Assembly: GCA_964489135.1 (NCBI GenBank)
Contig: CAZAXK010000002.1
Location: forward strand, 27,125 to 91,124
From: JBBTQZ01 sp964489135
Lineage (GTDB): Bacteria; Patescibacteriota; Minisyncoccia; Phycocordibacterales; WO2-35-19
Direction: 5' to 3'
DNA: 64,000 nucleotides
A model generated the notes under the pieces. The model was not told the origin of the DNA. It worked only from the letters and a program-made list of their open reading frames with translations, and ran no database searches. Made by a program: the position numbers and the translations under genes. This document shows, one piece after another, positions 40,716 through 49,346 of the stretch; position 1 is the stretch's first letter; every line of letters begins with the position of its first letter.

Positions 40716-41009
40716 TTAATATTCTATCTTGTCTTTCTTGTTAAGGTACACATAAGCCTTCTTGACGCCTTGCTTTAACCCCTTCTTGCCTCGCACGATA
40801 ACCTGCTTGGCCGGATTGGTAGCAATGGTCACCTTGATTGGGTCTACACCATAAAACGCCTTGACGGCCTTTCTGACCTGTAATTTGGTGGCTGTCCTCG
40901 CAATCTCAAAAGTATGTACGTTCTTTTCGGAAACGCTGTTGGCCTTCTCGGTTATCCTTGGTCTTAGGATTACATGTGCGTATTTTGCTTTTTCGGGGTT
41001 CGTTGCCAT
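40716..41009 (-). CDS. rplW: Ribosomal protein uL23
   Basis: 97 aa from ATG 41009 (MATNPEKAKYAHVILRPRIT). Family blocks ILRPRITEKA, TKLQVRKAVKAFYGVDPIKV. Sits at the exit tunnel and docks trigger factor and SRP. The upstream ten codons of open frame overlap rplD and are unlikely to be used. Confidence 0.95.
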   Translation of the reverse strand: MATNPEKAKYAHVILRPRITEKANSVSEKNVHTFEIARTATKLQVRKAVKAFYGVDPIKVTIATNPAKQVIVRGKKGLKQGVKKAYVYLNKKDKIEY

Positions 41010-41010
41010 T

Positions 41011-41670
41011 TTATTTTGCTCTTTTTGCCAAAACTTCAACTGATTTCTCCGGGTTTTCTATTATCAAAAATTTGTATTTCAAAACATCGACAGGGTTTAG
41101 ATCTTGGGTCTTGCCAATCTCGAGGTTTGCAAAGTTTCTAAAACTTTTGAGTGCACCTTCCTTGACCTCAAACAAAGAAACAAAGCCAGCATTTTTCTTG
41201 GCAGACAGTTTCTCAAAGCCCTTAATCTTCGCAAGCGACGTCAAAACCTTTTTGGCCTCGGCCGTCTTCGGAGTACCCATATCCAAACTTTCTACAAAGA
41301 TAACTTTGCCTTCTTTGAGCTTCTGAGAAAGTACGGAGAACAAAGCACCTGCTCTCATCTTCTTATTGATCTTGGAGTCGTAATTACGATCATTTCTTGG
41401 CCCATGAGAAATACCTCCACCTACCCAGATCGGGCTTCTTCTTGAACCATGACGAGCCCTACCGGTACCTTTCTGTTTCCATGGCTTCTTGCCGGTACCG
41501 CTAACTTCGCCTCTGTTCTTGGTATGAGCTATAGGAGTTCGAGCATTAGCCATCATAGCGGTTACAACTTGCTGAACCAAAGCTTCGTTCCACTTTGCAC
41601 CAAACACCGCCTCTGGCAACTTTATTTTGCCACTCTCCTGTCCTTTTTGGTTATAAACGATTGATTCCAT
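41011..41670 (-). CDS. rplD: Ribosomal protein uL4
   Basis: 219 aa from ATG 41670 (MESIVYNQKGQESGKIKLPE). Typical loop TKNRGEVSGTGKKPWKQKGT GRARHGSRRSP that reaches the exit tunnel. In E. coli L4 also represses the S10 operon. One base separates its stop from the rplW start. Confidence 0.96.
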   Translation of the reverse strand: MESIVYNQKGQESGKIKLPEAVFGAKWNEALVQQVVTAMMANARTPIAHTKNRGEVSGTGKKPWKQKGTGRARHGSRRSPIWVGGGISHGPRNDRNYDSKINKKMRAGALFSVLSQKLKEGKVIFVESLDMGTPKTAEAKKVLTSLAKIKGFEKLSAKKNAGFVSLFEVKEGALKSFRNFANLEIGKTQDLNPVDVLKYKFLIIENPEKSVEVLAKRAK

Positions 41671-41739
41671 GATTGTAAGTTGCAAGTTTATCAAGTTTTT
41701 AAAGTATAAAGTATATTGAAGTATTTGACTTGATGAACT

Positions 41740-42357
41740 TTATGAACTTTTTACTTCTACTAAGGTTCCTCGTCTGCCCGGTATCGCACCAGAAACCATG
41801 ATCGTATTGTTCTCCTTATCCAAAGCAATTATTTCGAGGTTTTTGACCGTTACTCTGTCACCACCCATTCGTCCGGCCATACGCATTCCTTTGGCCACGC
41901 GACCTCCGTCGCGACCACCTCCACCAATAGATCCTGGCTCTCTCTCGGAGTGCTTCTGACCGTGGCTTCGTGGGCCACCCCCGAATCCATGCCTTTTGAC
42001 CACACCTTGAAATCCTTTACCTTTGGAGATACCGGCAACAGTTACCTTATCACCAACAGCAAAGATGTCAGGCGACACAACGTCACCTTTCTTCATCTCT
42101 CCTACGTCCTCAATTCTGCTTTCTTTAATTACTGCAAAGGATCCAAGATCTTTGGTGTGGCCCTTTACTGCCTTCGATACATTCTTGCCACTTACTTTTC
42201 CAAAGCCAAATTGAAGGGCGTTGTAGCCATCTTTCTCTTTGGTTTTCACCTGAGTTACAGTCATGGCTCCGGTGGTCAAGACCGTTGCTGGCCTCACCTT
42301 TCCGTCCTCGCCAAAAACTTGAACCATGTTTTCTTTTTTTGCCAAAATGAATTTCAT
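41740..42357 (-). CDS. rplC: Ribosomal protein uL3
   Basis: 205 aa from ATG 42357 (MKFILAKKENMVQVFGEDGK). Blocks VAGISKGKGFQGVVKRHGFG, GSIGGGGRDGGRVAKGMRMA and MVSGAIPGRRGTLVEV. The open frame upstream crosses a hairpin and is not coding. It is separated from rpsJ by a terminator, so it heads its own unit, and a 69-base AT-rich gap leads to rplD. Confidence 0.96.
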   Translation of the reverse strand: MKFILAKKENMVQVFGEDGKVRPATVLTTGAMTVTQVKTKEKDGYNALQFGFGKVSGKNVSKAVKGHTKDLGSFAVIKESRIEDVGEMKKGDVVSPDIFAVGDKVTVAGISKGKGFQGVVKRHGFGGGPRSHGQKHSEREPGSIGGGGRDGGRVAKGMRMAGRMGGDRVTVKNLEIIALDKENNTIMVSGAIPGRRGTLVEVKSS

Positions 42358-42420
42358 ATCGTAAGAAAAAGCCCCATATGGCTTTCGAACAAATTTAACA
42401 GATATGCAAGAATTATGCAA
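42358..42420 (-). promoter_or_regulatory. rplC leader with an attenuator-like hairpin
   Basis: Just before rplC the minus strand has AAAGCC-ATATGG-GGCTTT followed by TTC, ending about 8 bases before the ATG. Upstream are TTGCAT and AT-rich hexamers that could be a promoter. The hairpin and T-run are positioned to terminate or to hide the start, as in autoregulated ribosomal operons. Confidence 0.4.
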
Positions 42421-42452
42421 GCTCTAAGCAGTCTTTTTCTCTCCTCCAAAAC

Positions 42453-42487
42453 AAAAGCCACCCTTCGACAAGCTTGAGGTGGCTTTT
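42453..42487 (-). terminator. Intrinsic terminator after rpsJ, loop made of a repeat core
   Basis: AAAAGCCACC / GGTGGCTTTT 10-bp stem, followed on the minus strand by GTTTTG. The 15-base loop is the CTTCGACAAGCTTGA core related to the repeat in argS. It splits tuf-rpsJ from rplC. Confidence 0.8.
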
Positions 42488-42509
42488 GCACGCGATTTTT
42501 ATCTCAGCG

Positions 42510-42875
42510 TTATATGATCTTTACATCAATCGAAACCCCGCTTGGCAGAGAGAGATTGGTAAGAGCCTCCATAATCTTGGGTGTTGGGCTAATTATATCT
42601 ATAACCCTCCTATGCACCCGCATCTCAAACTGCTCTCGCGAGTTCTTGTAGACGAATGGAGATCGATTGACTGTATATTTCTTGATTTCTGTGGGTAGAG
42701 GCACCGGACCAACAACCTGTGCATCGTAGCGCAAAGCCGTATCGATTATCTGCTTTACAGATAAATCCAATACTTTGTATTCGTAGGCCTTGACTCTTAT
42801 GCGCAATTTCGAAACCGCTTCTTCCTTTTTGGAAGAGCTCTTTTTCTTTGTTGTTTTTAAGGTGCTTTCAGACAT
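42510..42875 (-). CDS. rpsJ: Ribosomal protein uS10 with a basic N-terminal extension
   Basis: 121 aa. The first about 22 residues are Lys/Ser-rich and not found in most S10 proteins; then the normal core KLRIRVKAYEYKVLDLSVKQ, GPVPLPTEIKKYTVNRSPFV and MRVHRRVIDIISPTPK. S10 works in the 30S head and as NusE with NusB in antitermination. Follows tuf by 28 bases. Confidence 0.96.
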   Translation of the reverse strand: MSESTLKTTKKKSSSKKEEAVSKLRIRVKAYEYKVLDLSVKQIIDTALRYDAQVVGPVPLPTEIKKYTVNRSPFVYKNSREQFEMRVHRRVIDIISPTPKIMEALTNLSLPSGVSIDVKII

Positions 42876-42903
42876 TTTGGTGATCTTACCTGAAGCTTAA
42901 TTG

Positions 42904-44106
42904 TTATGCAACTATCTTGGTTACCACTCCGGCTCCCACAGTCTTGCCACCTTCACGGATAGCAAAGCGCTGTTGAGCTTCCAGAGCGACCGGAGCCACA
43001 AGCTTTACCTTGAAGGTTACGGTGTCTCCCGGCATAACCATTTCTACTCCTTCAGCGAGAGTCACCTCTCCTGTTACGTCGGTTGTTCGGATGTAAAACT
43101 GAGGTTTGTAGCCAGTAAAGAATGGGGTGTGGCGACCACCTTCTTCCTTCTTCAAGATGTAGACCTCAGCTTCAAAGTCGGTGTGAGGAGTCACTGAGCC
43201 CGGCTTAGCAATAACCTGACCTCGGTGGACGTCTTCTTTCTTCAAGCCACGGAGGAGGATACCAGCGTTGTCGCCAGCCATACCTTCATTGAGTTGCTTG
43301 TTGAACATTTCGATACCGGTGATGGTGGTCTTCTGAGCATCGCGCAGGCCGATTACTTCAACTTCTTCGCCAACCTTAGCAATACCTCTTTCTATCTTAC
43401 CAGTTACCACTGTACCTCGGCCTTCAATAGAGAAGATGTCTTCTATTGGCATGAGGAATGGCTTTTCTGTATCGCGAACTGGATTTGGAATGTAAGAGTC
43501 GAGAGTGGTGATAAGCTCCATAACCTTTTGAGCCCATTCATCATCCATGCTCTTGGCTTCCAAAGCCTTGAGGCCAGAACCGCGGATAATTGGAGTATTT
43601 GCACCGTCGTATTGGTTCTTGGTCAAAAGATCGCGGATTTCTTCTTCTACCAAGTCGATCATGTCCTTATCAGGCACCATGTCGCACTTGTTTAGGAATA
43701 CGATTATTCGAGGCACACCCACTTGGCGAGCAAGAAGGACGTGCTCTCTGGTCTGAGGCATCGCGCCGTCTGTAGCAGCGACGACAAGTACCGCGCCGTC
43801 CATTTGAGCGGCACCGGTGATCATGTTCTTGATGTAGTCGGCGTGGCCCGGAGCGTCAATGTGAGCATAGTGTCTCCCTGGAGTCCAGTATTCTGAGTGG
43901 TGAAGAGCAATTGTAATACCTCTCGCCTTTTCTTCTGGAGCATTGTCGATATTATCGACTGCTTCTACTCGGGCACCAAAGCCCTTGTCCTTGTTCATAT
44001 CGAGAACATGGAGGATGGAGGCGGTGAGAGTGGTCTTGCCGTGGTCAACGTGGCCAATTGTGCCGACGTTTACGTGTGGCTTCGAACGATCAAATGTATC
44101 TGCCAT
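42904..44106 (-). CDS. tuf: Elongation factor Tu
   Basis: 400 aa. GTPase domain with GHVDHGKTTLT (P-loop, about residue 18), switch II DAPGHADYIKNM and NKCDMV; domains 2 and 3 complete to VGAGVVTKIVA. Delivers aminoacyl-tRNA to the ribosome. Upstream there is no rpsL-rpsG-fusA, only a strong promoter and a divergent-context pilin gene on the same strand. First gene of the tuf-rpsJ unit. Confidence 0.98.
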   Translation of the reverse strand: MADTFDRSKPHVNVGTIGHVDHGKTTLTASILHVLDMNKDKGFGARVEAVDNIDNAPEEKARGITIALHHSEYWTPGRHYAHIDAPGHADYIKNMITGAAQMDGAVLVVAATDGAMPQTREHVLLARQVGVPRIIVFLNKCDMVPDKDMIDLVEEEIRDLLTKNQYDGANTPIIRGSGLKALEAKSMDDEWAQKVMELITTLDSYIPNPVRDTEKPFLMPIEDIFSIEGRGTVVTGKIERGIAKVGEEVEVIGLRDAQKTTITGIEMFNKQLNEGMAGDNAGILLRGLKKEDVHRGQVIAKPGSVTPHTDFEAEVYILKKEEGGRHTPFFTGYKPQFYIRTTDVTGEVTLAEGVEMVMPGDTVTFKVKLVAPVALEAQQRFAIREGGKTVGAGVVTKIVA

Positions 44107-44229
44107 ATTTTTATAATTAAATCTTGTTATTAATTCTAAATTTCAAATCTTGGAACAGGCTTCCAGTTTGCCAAAAATAAACAAAATACTTCGGACAAAG
44201 AAAAACCTGCTCCGCCGATCATCTGAAAC

Positions 44230-44257
44230 ATAATAGCAAAACCAGAGGCCCTGTCAA
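44230..44257 (-). promoter_or_regulatory. Strong promoter of tuf with a long leader
   Basis: Minus strand TTGACA (44252-44257), 16 bp, TATTAT (44230-44235) with TGC before it (extended -10). The predicted leader is about 117 bases, long for this genome. It can pair GGAGCAGG with CCTGTTCC around a 50-base interval. Confidence 0.7.
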
Positions 44258-44278
44258 ACCTTTATAAATCTTTGGCAT

Positions 44279-44782
44279 CTAATCTTCAAACCGGCCGGTA
44301 ACCCACTCGAATTCTGATTGCCAATTACGACCCGAGCAACTCCATCCGGGGCTAGACTGCGACACCCCAGAAATACTTTCAAGATCTACCACGCCCAAAA
44401 CGTAGTAAGCCCCTCTGCCGACAGGACAACTATAGTCCCCTGCGGCATATCGATAGTAGCGATAATTACCACAAGAGTCGTTGGTTGAGGGGTCTGACAA
44501 ATCTTTCATCATGTTGTTTGAGGCAAGCGGAGTAATAAAGCTCCCATTGCCCGGCGTGTCCCACCCGCCGCAACCAGCATTGTCGGAATTTGGATATTGA
44601 TTGAAGGTTAGGCGATAAACTTCGAGAGCATTCATCATCTGCCTCATTTCCGAGAGTCTTTTGGCATCTCTCGCTTTGTTGCGAGCCCCATTCAAAGCCG
44701 AAAGCACTATGGAGGACAGCACACCGATGATCGCGATAACCACAAGTAGTTCTATTAACGTAAACCCCCTATTTCTATACAT
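44279..44782 (-). CDS. Type IV pilin/pseudopilin
   Basis: 167 aa. Prepilin leader MYRNRG cut before Phe, then the class III signal helix FTLIELLVVIAIIGVLSSIV with Glu5. The C-terminal domain has several cysteines (DNAGCGGWD, NDSCGNY, DYSCPVG, WSCSG) that may form disulfides, and aromatic-rich segments. Would be processed by a prepilin peptidase (not in the window) and assembled by the PilB/M/N/O machine at 0-4.7 kb. Confidence 0.93.
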   Translation of the reverse strand: MYRNRGFTLIELLVVIAIIGVLSSIVLSALNGARNKARDAKRLSEMRQMMNALEVYRLTFNQYPNSDNAGCGGWDTPGNGSFITPLASNNMMKDLSDPSTNDSCGNYRYYRYAAGDYSCPVGRGAYYVLGVVDLESISGVSQSSPGWSCSGRNWQSEFEWVTGRFED

Positions 44783-44795
44783 CTAAATCTATAAA

Positions 44796-45095
44796 TTACA
44801 CAAATATCTCTGTGGTGGTTCTCTTGAGGCGCGACATTTCATCGGCCACCACATCTTTGAATCCTGAGACTCGCTCTTTTAGAAACTCGATTACTTTTTG
44901 GTAATCGTCACCCGCGTTAGTAATAATTTGGTCAAAATCATTCATGGTCGGCTCGTCCATAAGCTCTACGGACCGCTCAACGACATATTCAAACAAGATC
45001 CCCCCAATCTTTTCGATACATTTATTCTGGTCTTCCTCGGTCATCTCGGAAAGCCCGAAGTCGCTGATTATTTTTTTTCTTAAATTTTCATCCAT
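44796..45095 (-). CDS. Small acidic helical protein, DUF5663-like
   Basis: 99 aa, helical and charged, beginning MDENLRKKIISDFGLSEMTE and containing ILFEYVVERSVELMDEP. The pattern resembles a family of about 100-residue proteins known mainly from Patescibacteria (DUF5663); the match is from memory of the pattern, so moderate. It lies between the pilin gene and the 928-residue protein gene on the same strand with short gaps, so all three may be cotranscribed. Confidence 0.6.
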   Translation of the reverse strand: MDENLRKKIISDFGLSEMTEEDQNKCIEKIGGILFEYVVERSVELMDEPTMNDFDQIITNAGDDYQKVIEFLKERVSGFKDVVADEMSRLKRTTTEIFV

Positions 45096-45109
45096 TAGCT
45101 TTGTTTATT

Positions 45110-47896
45110 TTATCTTAAATTTTGCTTCATCCTAAACGCACCCAATCTTTTGATGAATTTTTCCATTGTTTCGCCATTGCTATAGGGTCTCAGATCAACG
45201 TGGCTGTCAGAATTGGATAATATTTCGGTCTTGAGCTTGTTTATACCCTCTATCAAGTTTCGATGTTTAGTCGATTTGGATAGAATGTCCACCAAATTCT
45301 TTTCCAAGTTTGGATTCTTGGGGGATTCATAATATTGTAGCACTTTATCTGCTGGTAAATTGGCGACCTGTTTCCATTCTGGAGTATCGACTCCAGCAAT
45401 TTTTCTTAGACCAAAGCTCCCCCTCTTGCCATAGACAACATCGATGGATTGTTTGAACCCTTCTTGGAGCTGACTCTCAAATTCTGCCGAGTTCAAGGAA
45501 ACTGCTTTGACTTCTGGACCAGAGATGGGCGTGTGTGGCTCACCCCCAAGATCCGGCCTTGGAGTCATGAGCTTAAACAAGCGGGAATTGATTTCCCCCT
45601 GCTTTAAAACCAAGGAGTTTATTTCTTCGGTTATTTTTGTCGCTTTTTGTATTTCTTCAATGGTAAGTTGACGATCCTGATCCATTATCGAAGATCTTTC
45701 AGATCGCAACTCACTCAATTTCTTGTCGAGGTCAGTAAGTAAATTAGTTAGCTCCGTTGTCGTATAAGTTTTGCCTTCTACAAGGTCGGCCCCCATACCA
45801 GAATATTTAAAGTTCTGTGCTTGTTTCAAAATCGCATCGTCCTGTTTTGTAAGCTCAAGATCCGCTTTCACCTCTTCTATTTTTTTATCTTTTTCCAGAA
45901 GTCGCTTGGTCAAAACGCTCAGCTGATCTTCCACATCCTCTATCTCGTTTTTGAGATAGTTCGCCGATTCTTCATAATCAATCGTTCCTTCCGAATGAGT
46001 CTCGAGTTCACCACGCGCCACTTCAAGCTTCTTCAGCTCTTCAGCAAGTTTGGCGACCTCCTCCGGAAACTTGGCCTTGAGGACAGAGCTCCCGAGCTTA
46101 TAATCAAGCTCACCGAGCTTTTCGTTGATATCGATATCAGGAGCGCTATCGCTAGTATCGGGCACGGTAGGTGCTTCGGTCTTGCCACGCAAAATTTCTG
46201 CGACTCTTTCTGCCGTCAAGGGTTTACCGGCATTTTGCGGATCGCTCACCCACTCTGCAACCTTGCCATTGATTTCGGTGATATTTTGCATTTGGGATTT
46301 GGAAAGAGCTTCGGCTTTATCGAGGATATCTTCCACCTTGGCCTTGTCCGCAAAGATTTTGCTAAAGTCGAGCTCATCCCCTATCTTGATCGATCCTCCT
46401 TGCCCCAAACCGATCGCCTCGCCTTGTCTCAACGCTTCGTTGGTCAAATTACTTATGACAAAGGTTTTCTTGGCCATTACCTCGTCCGCACTTCCACTGA
46501 GGTTCTTGAACTTCTCATTGTTCTCCATTATGTCCTTCAGGATATTCCAGGTTGAGCTACCATTCGCCACTTCTACCTTTACCACTTCCGGGTCAGCAAA
46601 TAGCCCCTCGGCAACCTTGGCAGTCTCGGCCGTCTCTGGTACTTCGGCTTCAGGAGAGGCTGGGGGTTCAGCTGGAGTTGGAGCTTCTGGCTGTTCTGGT
46701 GCTGGTATCTCAGAGGAAGGTGTTATTTCAGGCTTATTTTTATCAAAAATTTCATTGGCCATCTCCGTAACCTTTCCCGTGCTTGGTGGTGGCGGTATAT
46801 CCAAAGATTTCGGTAATTTTGGTTTGTCTGGTCCAAGTAGATCATTTATTTTTTCTGTTGTTTGATTGGAGAGCTTATCAAAAAATCCTTTAGCACCAGC
46901 ACCAACTGGAGCCGTCGGTGTTGAATCATGAACAACATCTCCCAGACCCGACTCGGCCGTCTTTGCACCGGCCATACTCGAACCCGCAAGCATACCGAGT
47001 CCAGCGACCGCAAATCCGCTCGCCACCTTGGCTCGTTTAACCCACTTCTGAATACGATCATGTTGCTGGTCGATGTCTTGCACCGCACGTATCGTTTCCA
47101 TTTCGTTCAAATCTTGGGTCGCAATCTCTTCCAAGTTCTCTTTTCTCACCGCTTCGTTCTTTTGACCAAATTTTTCTATAGCCCCTCTTACTGCAGTACC
47201 GACTCCGAAGGTTGCCGCCCCTCTTGCCATTCTTGCACCAGCAAATGCTCCGGCCGAGCCAAGTGTAGTGCCGACAGCTGCGAGTCCCAGTCCATAGCCA
47301 GCGACGGTAAGTAGTGCAGTTGTGGCCGGTATACGGTAATACCACTTTATTCCTAAATACCATTTCACTGCTTTGTTGGACAAAGCTCGGCCCAACATTT
47401 CTTTAGCGCTTACAATTATTTCTAGCTGTTCTTTTTCTTTCTGCGCATTTCGATAAGCTCGATATTCCGTCGAATATATCTCATTTATTATGTAGAGCTT
47501 AACTTTCGAGTCGATCTTTTTCTTTTCTTCCGGACTGAGTGCACCATAGTCGACACCAGCCAATATCTGCTCGCTTATTTTCCTCTTAACTACCTCCTTG
47601 CTTTCTTGGTAGGCGTCGTAACACTGCTTACCAACTCCACGCCTATAAGCTTTTGTCTGATCATCTATATCTTTCGAATCTTTGGCTTCGTTGTAGTTAT
47701 ATTCGGCCTCTACGAAATTCTGTCGAGCATTGACCATCGCCTGCCACTCGGGCCCATTGCGCCATTCGGGAGTAATTTCTTCTTCATTATCCATTTCTTC
47801 CTCCTCTTCTTCGACTTCCTCTTCTACTTTCATAGGAAGGTTCTCTCCACGCTTGGTATGAAGAGGTGCGTTCGGGTTTATAGGATCTTTGTCCAT
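45110..47896 (-). CDS. Large membrane and coiled-coil protein, unknown
   Basis: 928 aa from ATG 47896. Acidic N-terminus (EEEEEMDNEEE), helical region, two hydrophobic Gly/Ala-rich segments (about residues 200-240 and 300-320), a Pro/Glu-rich linker (about 380-430), then long coiled coils (about 550-760) and a C-terminal globular part with AGVDTPEWKQVANLPADKVL. Start: the earlier ATG 47920 lies upstream of the TATAAT box, which ends 9 bases before 47896 with TTGTGG 17 bp further up. No enzyme motif seen. Possibly an envelope or pilus-associated scaffold, judging only from the neighbouring pilin gene. Confidence 0.75.
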   Translation of the reverse strand: MDKDPINPNAPLHTKRGENLPMKVEEEVEEEEEEMDNEEEITPEWRNGPEWQAMVNARQNFVEAEYNYNEAKDSKDIDDQTKAYRRGVGKQCYDAYQESKEVVKRKISEQILAGVDYGALSPEEKKKIDSKVKLYIINEIYSTEYRAYRNAQKEKEQLEIIVSAKEMLGRALSNKAVKWYLGIKWYYRIPATTALLTVAGYGLGLAAVGTTLGSAGAFAGARMARGAATFGVGTAVRGAIEKFGQKNEAVRKENLEEIATQDLNEMETIRAVQDIDQQHDRIQKWVKRAKVASGFAVAGLGMLAGSSMAGAKTAESGLGDVVHDSTPTAPVGAGAKGFFDKLSNQTTEKINDLLGPDKPKLPKSLDIPPPPSTGKVTEMANEIFDKNKPEITPSSEIPAPEQPEAPTPAEPPASPEAEVPETAETAKVAEGLFADPEVVKVEVANGSSTWNILKDIMENNEKFKNLSGSADEVMAKKTFVISNLTNEALRQGEAIGLGQGGSIKIGDELDFSKIFADKAKVEDILDKAEALSKSQMQNITEINGKVAEWVSDPQNAGKPLTAERVAEILRGKTEAPTVPDTSDSAPDIDINEKLGELDYKLGSSVLKAKFPEEVAKLAEELKKLEVARGELETHSEGTIDYEESANYLKNEIEDVEDQLSVLTKRLLEKDKKIEEVKADLELTKQDDAILKQAQNFKYSGMGADLVEGKTYTTTELTNLLTDLDKKLSELRSERSSIMDQDRQLTIEEIQKATKITEEINSLVLKQGEINSRLFKLMTPRPDLGGEPHTPISGPEVKAVSLNSAEFESQLQEGFKQSIDVVYGKRGSFGLRKIAGVDTPEWKQVANLPADKVLQYYESPKNPNLEKNLVDILSKSTKHRNLIEGINKLKTEILSNSDSHVDLRPYSNGETMEKFIKRLGAFRMKQNLR

Positions 47897-47905
47897 TTCA
47901 GTCAA

Positions 47906-47934
47906 ATTATACCTTGCCATATTTCAAACCACAA
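47906..47934 (-). promoter_or_regulatory. Promoter of the 928-residue protein gene
   Basis: Minus strand TTGTGG (47929-47934), 17 bp, TATAAT (47906-47911), 9 bases to ATG 47896. Confidence 0.65.
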
Positions 47935-47938
47935 CGAT

Positions 47939-48033
47939 TTGACAACTGTTTTCAACTGTGTATAATTATGAGCAATACTGAATGAACGAGACGTCCGCCT
48001 GAAGGCGGATATTTTGTTGGTTTCGGGTATACT
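47939..48033 (+). promoter_or_regulatory. nusA promoter region with a leader hairpin
   Basis: TTGACA (47939-47944), 16 bp, TATAAT (47961-47966). The leader holds a perfect 7-bp hairpin TCCGCCT-GA-AGGCGGA (47994-48009) followed by TATTTTG, like an attenuator, then a second -10-like TATACT (48028-48033) about 40 bases before nusA. NusA autoregulation of its own leader is known in other bacteria. Confidence 0.5.
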
Positions 48034-48072
48034 TTAATCACTTTCAACTTTATAAACTTTTAACTAATTAAG

Positions 48073-49221
48073 ATGTTTGACCTAAAAGTAATCAATTCGG
48101 TTCTCGACCAGCTCGAAGAAGAGCGCGGCATACCGAAAGAAAAGGTGCTCGAAGCGATCGAGATGGCTCTCGCCACTGCCTACAAGAAAGAATACGGTAA
48201 GCGCGGACAAATCATCCGTGCCAAGTTTGATATAAATACCGGTAGCGTCGAGATGGAGCAGATAAAGGTGGTTGTCGATGAAAACCAAGTCTTTATGGAC
48301 AAAGATTCATTGACCGAAGCTTTGGAAAAGGCCGAGGAAACCGACGACGAACGCGTGCTCTTCAATCCCGAGCACCATATCTTGCTTGCTGATGCGAAAA
48401 GGATCAAGCGCGACGCCCAGCTCGGTGATGAGATCGTCTTCCCCATCGAATCCAAGGGTGACTACGGCCGAATCGCTTCCCAAACCGCCAAGCAAGTAAT
48501 AATCCAAAAAATCCGCGAAGCTGAGAGAGGATCAGTCCTCAAAGAATTCGGTGCTCGCGAAGGCGATATAATCATGGGCTCAGTCCAGCGAATCGAGCGT
48601 GGAAATATTTTCATTGATGTTGGCCGAGCAGTGGGCATACTCCCCTACGAAGAGCAGATCCCCGGTGAAAGATATAGCCAAGGCGAGCGTGTTCGTGCTT
48701 ACCTCTACCGCGTTGAGGATGGACCAAAGGGTGTAACCTTGCGACTTTCGCGATCTCATCCTCGATTCCTAGCCAAACTATTTGAAAGCGAAGCGCCAGA
48801 GCTCGCAAACGGCACCATCCAGATACAAGCAGTCGCCCGCGAGGCCGGTAGCCGATCCAAAGTAGCTGTAGCTACGAACGATCCTTATATCGATCCGGTT
48901 GGTTCCCTTGTTGGACAGCGCGGAGTCCGTGTCGCAACTGTCACCAGCGAGCTCGGCGGCGAAAAGATTGATGTTATTGAGTGGTCAGAGGATCCCAAGA
49001 CCTTTATCGAGGATGCTCTTTCTCCAGCCAAAATTGCTTCGGTAGAAATCGATGAGGAAAACCGACAAGCCAAAGTAGTAGTGTCTGAAGACCAGCAATC
49101 GCTTGCGATCGGCAAAGGTGGACAAAATGTCCGCTTGGCCGCAAAGCTGACCGGCTGGCGCATCGACATCAGCTCTATTGCTGGTGAAGACCTAGGCAGT
49201 GCCGAGGGCGAAGAATCCTAG
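48073..49221 (+). CDS. nusA: Transcription factor NusA
   Basis: 382 aa. N-terminal polymerase-binding domain (VLEAIEMALATAYKKEYG), S1 domain (GSVQRIERGNIFIDVGRAVG, about residues 150-215), KH1 (DPVGSLVGQRGVRVATVTSE) and KH2 (DQQSLAIGKGGQNVRLAAKL). The acidic C-terminal repeats of proteobacterial NusA are absent, as in many bacteria. Alone in its transcript with a terminator downstream. Confidence 0.97.
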   Translation: MFDLKVINSVLDQLEEERGIPKEKVLEAIEMALATAYKKEYGKRGQIIRAKFDINTGSVEMEQIKVVVDENQVFMDKDSLTEALEKAEETDDERVLFNPEHHILLADAKRIKRDAQLGDEIVFPIESKGDYGRIASQTAKQVIIQKIREAERGSVLKEFGAREGDIIMGSVQRIERGNIFIDVGRAVGILPYEEQIPGERYSQGERVRAYLYRVEDGPKGVTLRLSRSHPRFLAKLFESEAPELANGTIQIQAVAREAGSRSKVAVATNDPYIDPVGSLVGQRGVRVATVTSELGGEKIDVIEWSEDPKTFIEDALSPAKIASVEIDEENRQAKVVVSEDQQSLAIGKGGQNVRLAAKLTGWRIDISSIAGEDLGSAEGEES

Positions 49222-49248
49222 AACTTCCGAAACCAAATATAATACAAC

Positions 49249-49283
49249 AAAAACTCGTAAGCCCCGCTTGCGAGTTTTTGTTT
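49249..49283 (+). terminator. Intrinsic terminator after nusA
   Basis: ACTCG-T-AAGC-CCC-GCTT-G-CGAGT stem followed by TTTTTGTTTTGC. Confidence 0.85.
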
Positions 49284-49346
49284 TGCTTTTTGACCCAAAA
49301 TTTCCTATACTTTGAGCATTATTTATAATCTATTATCTACAAATTT

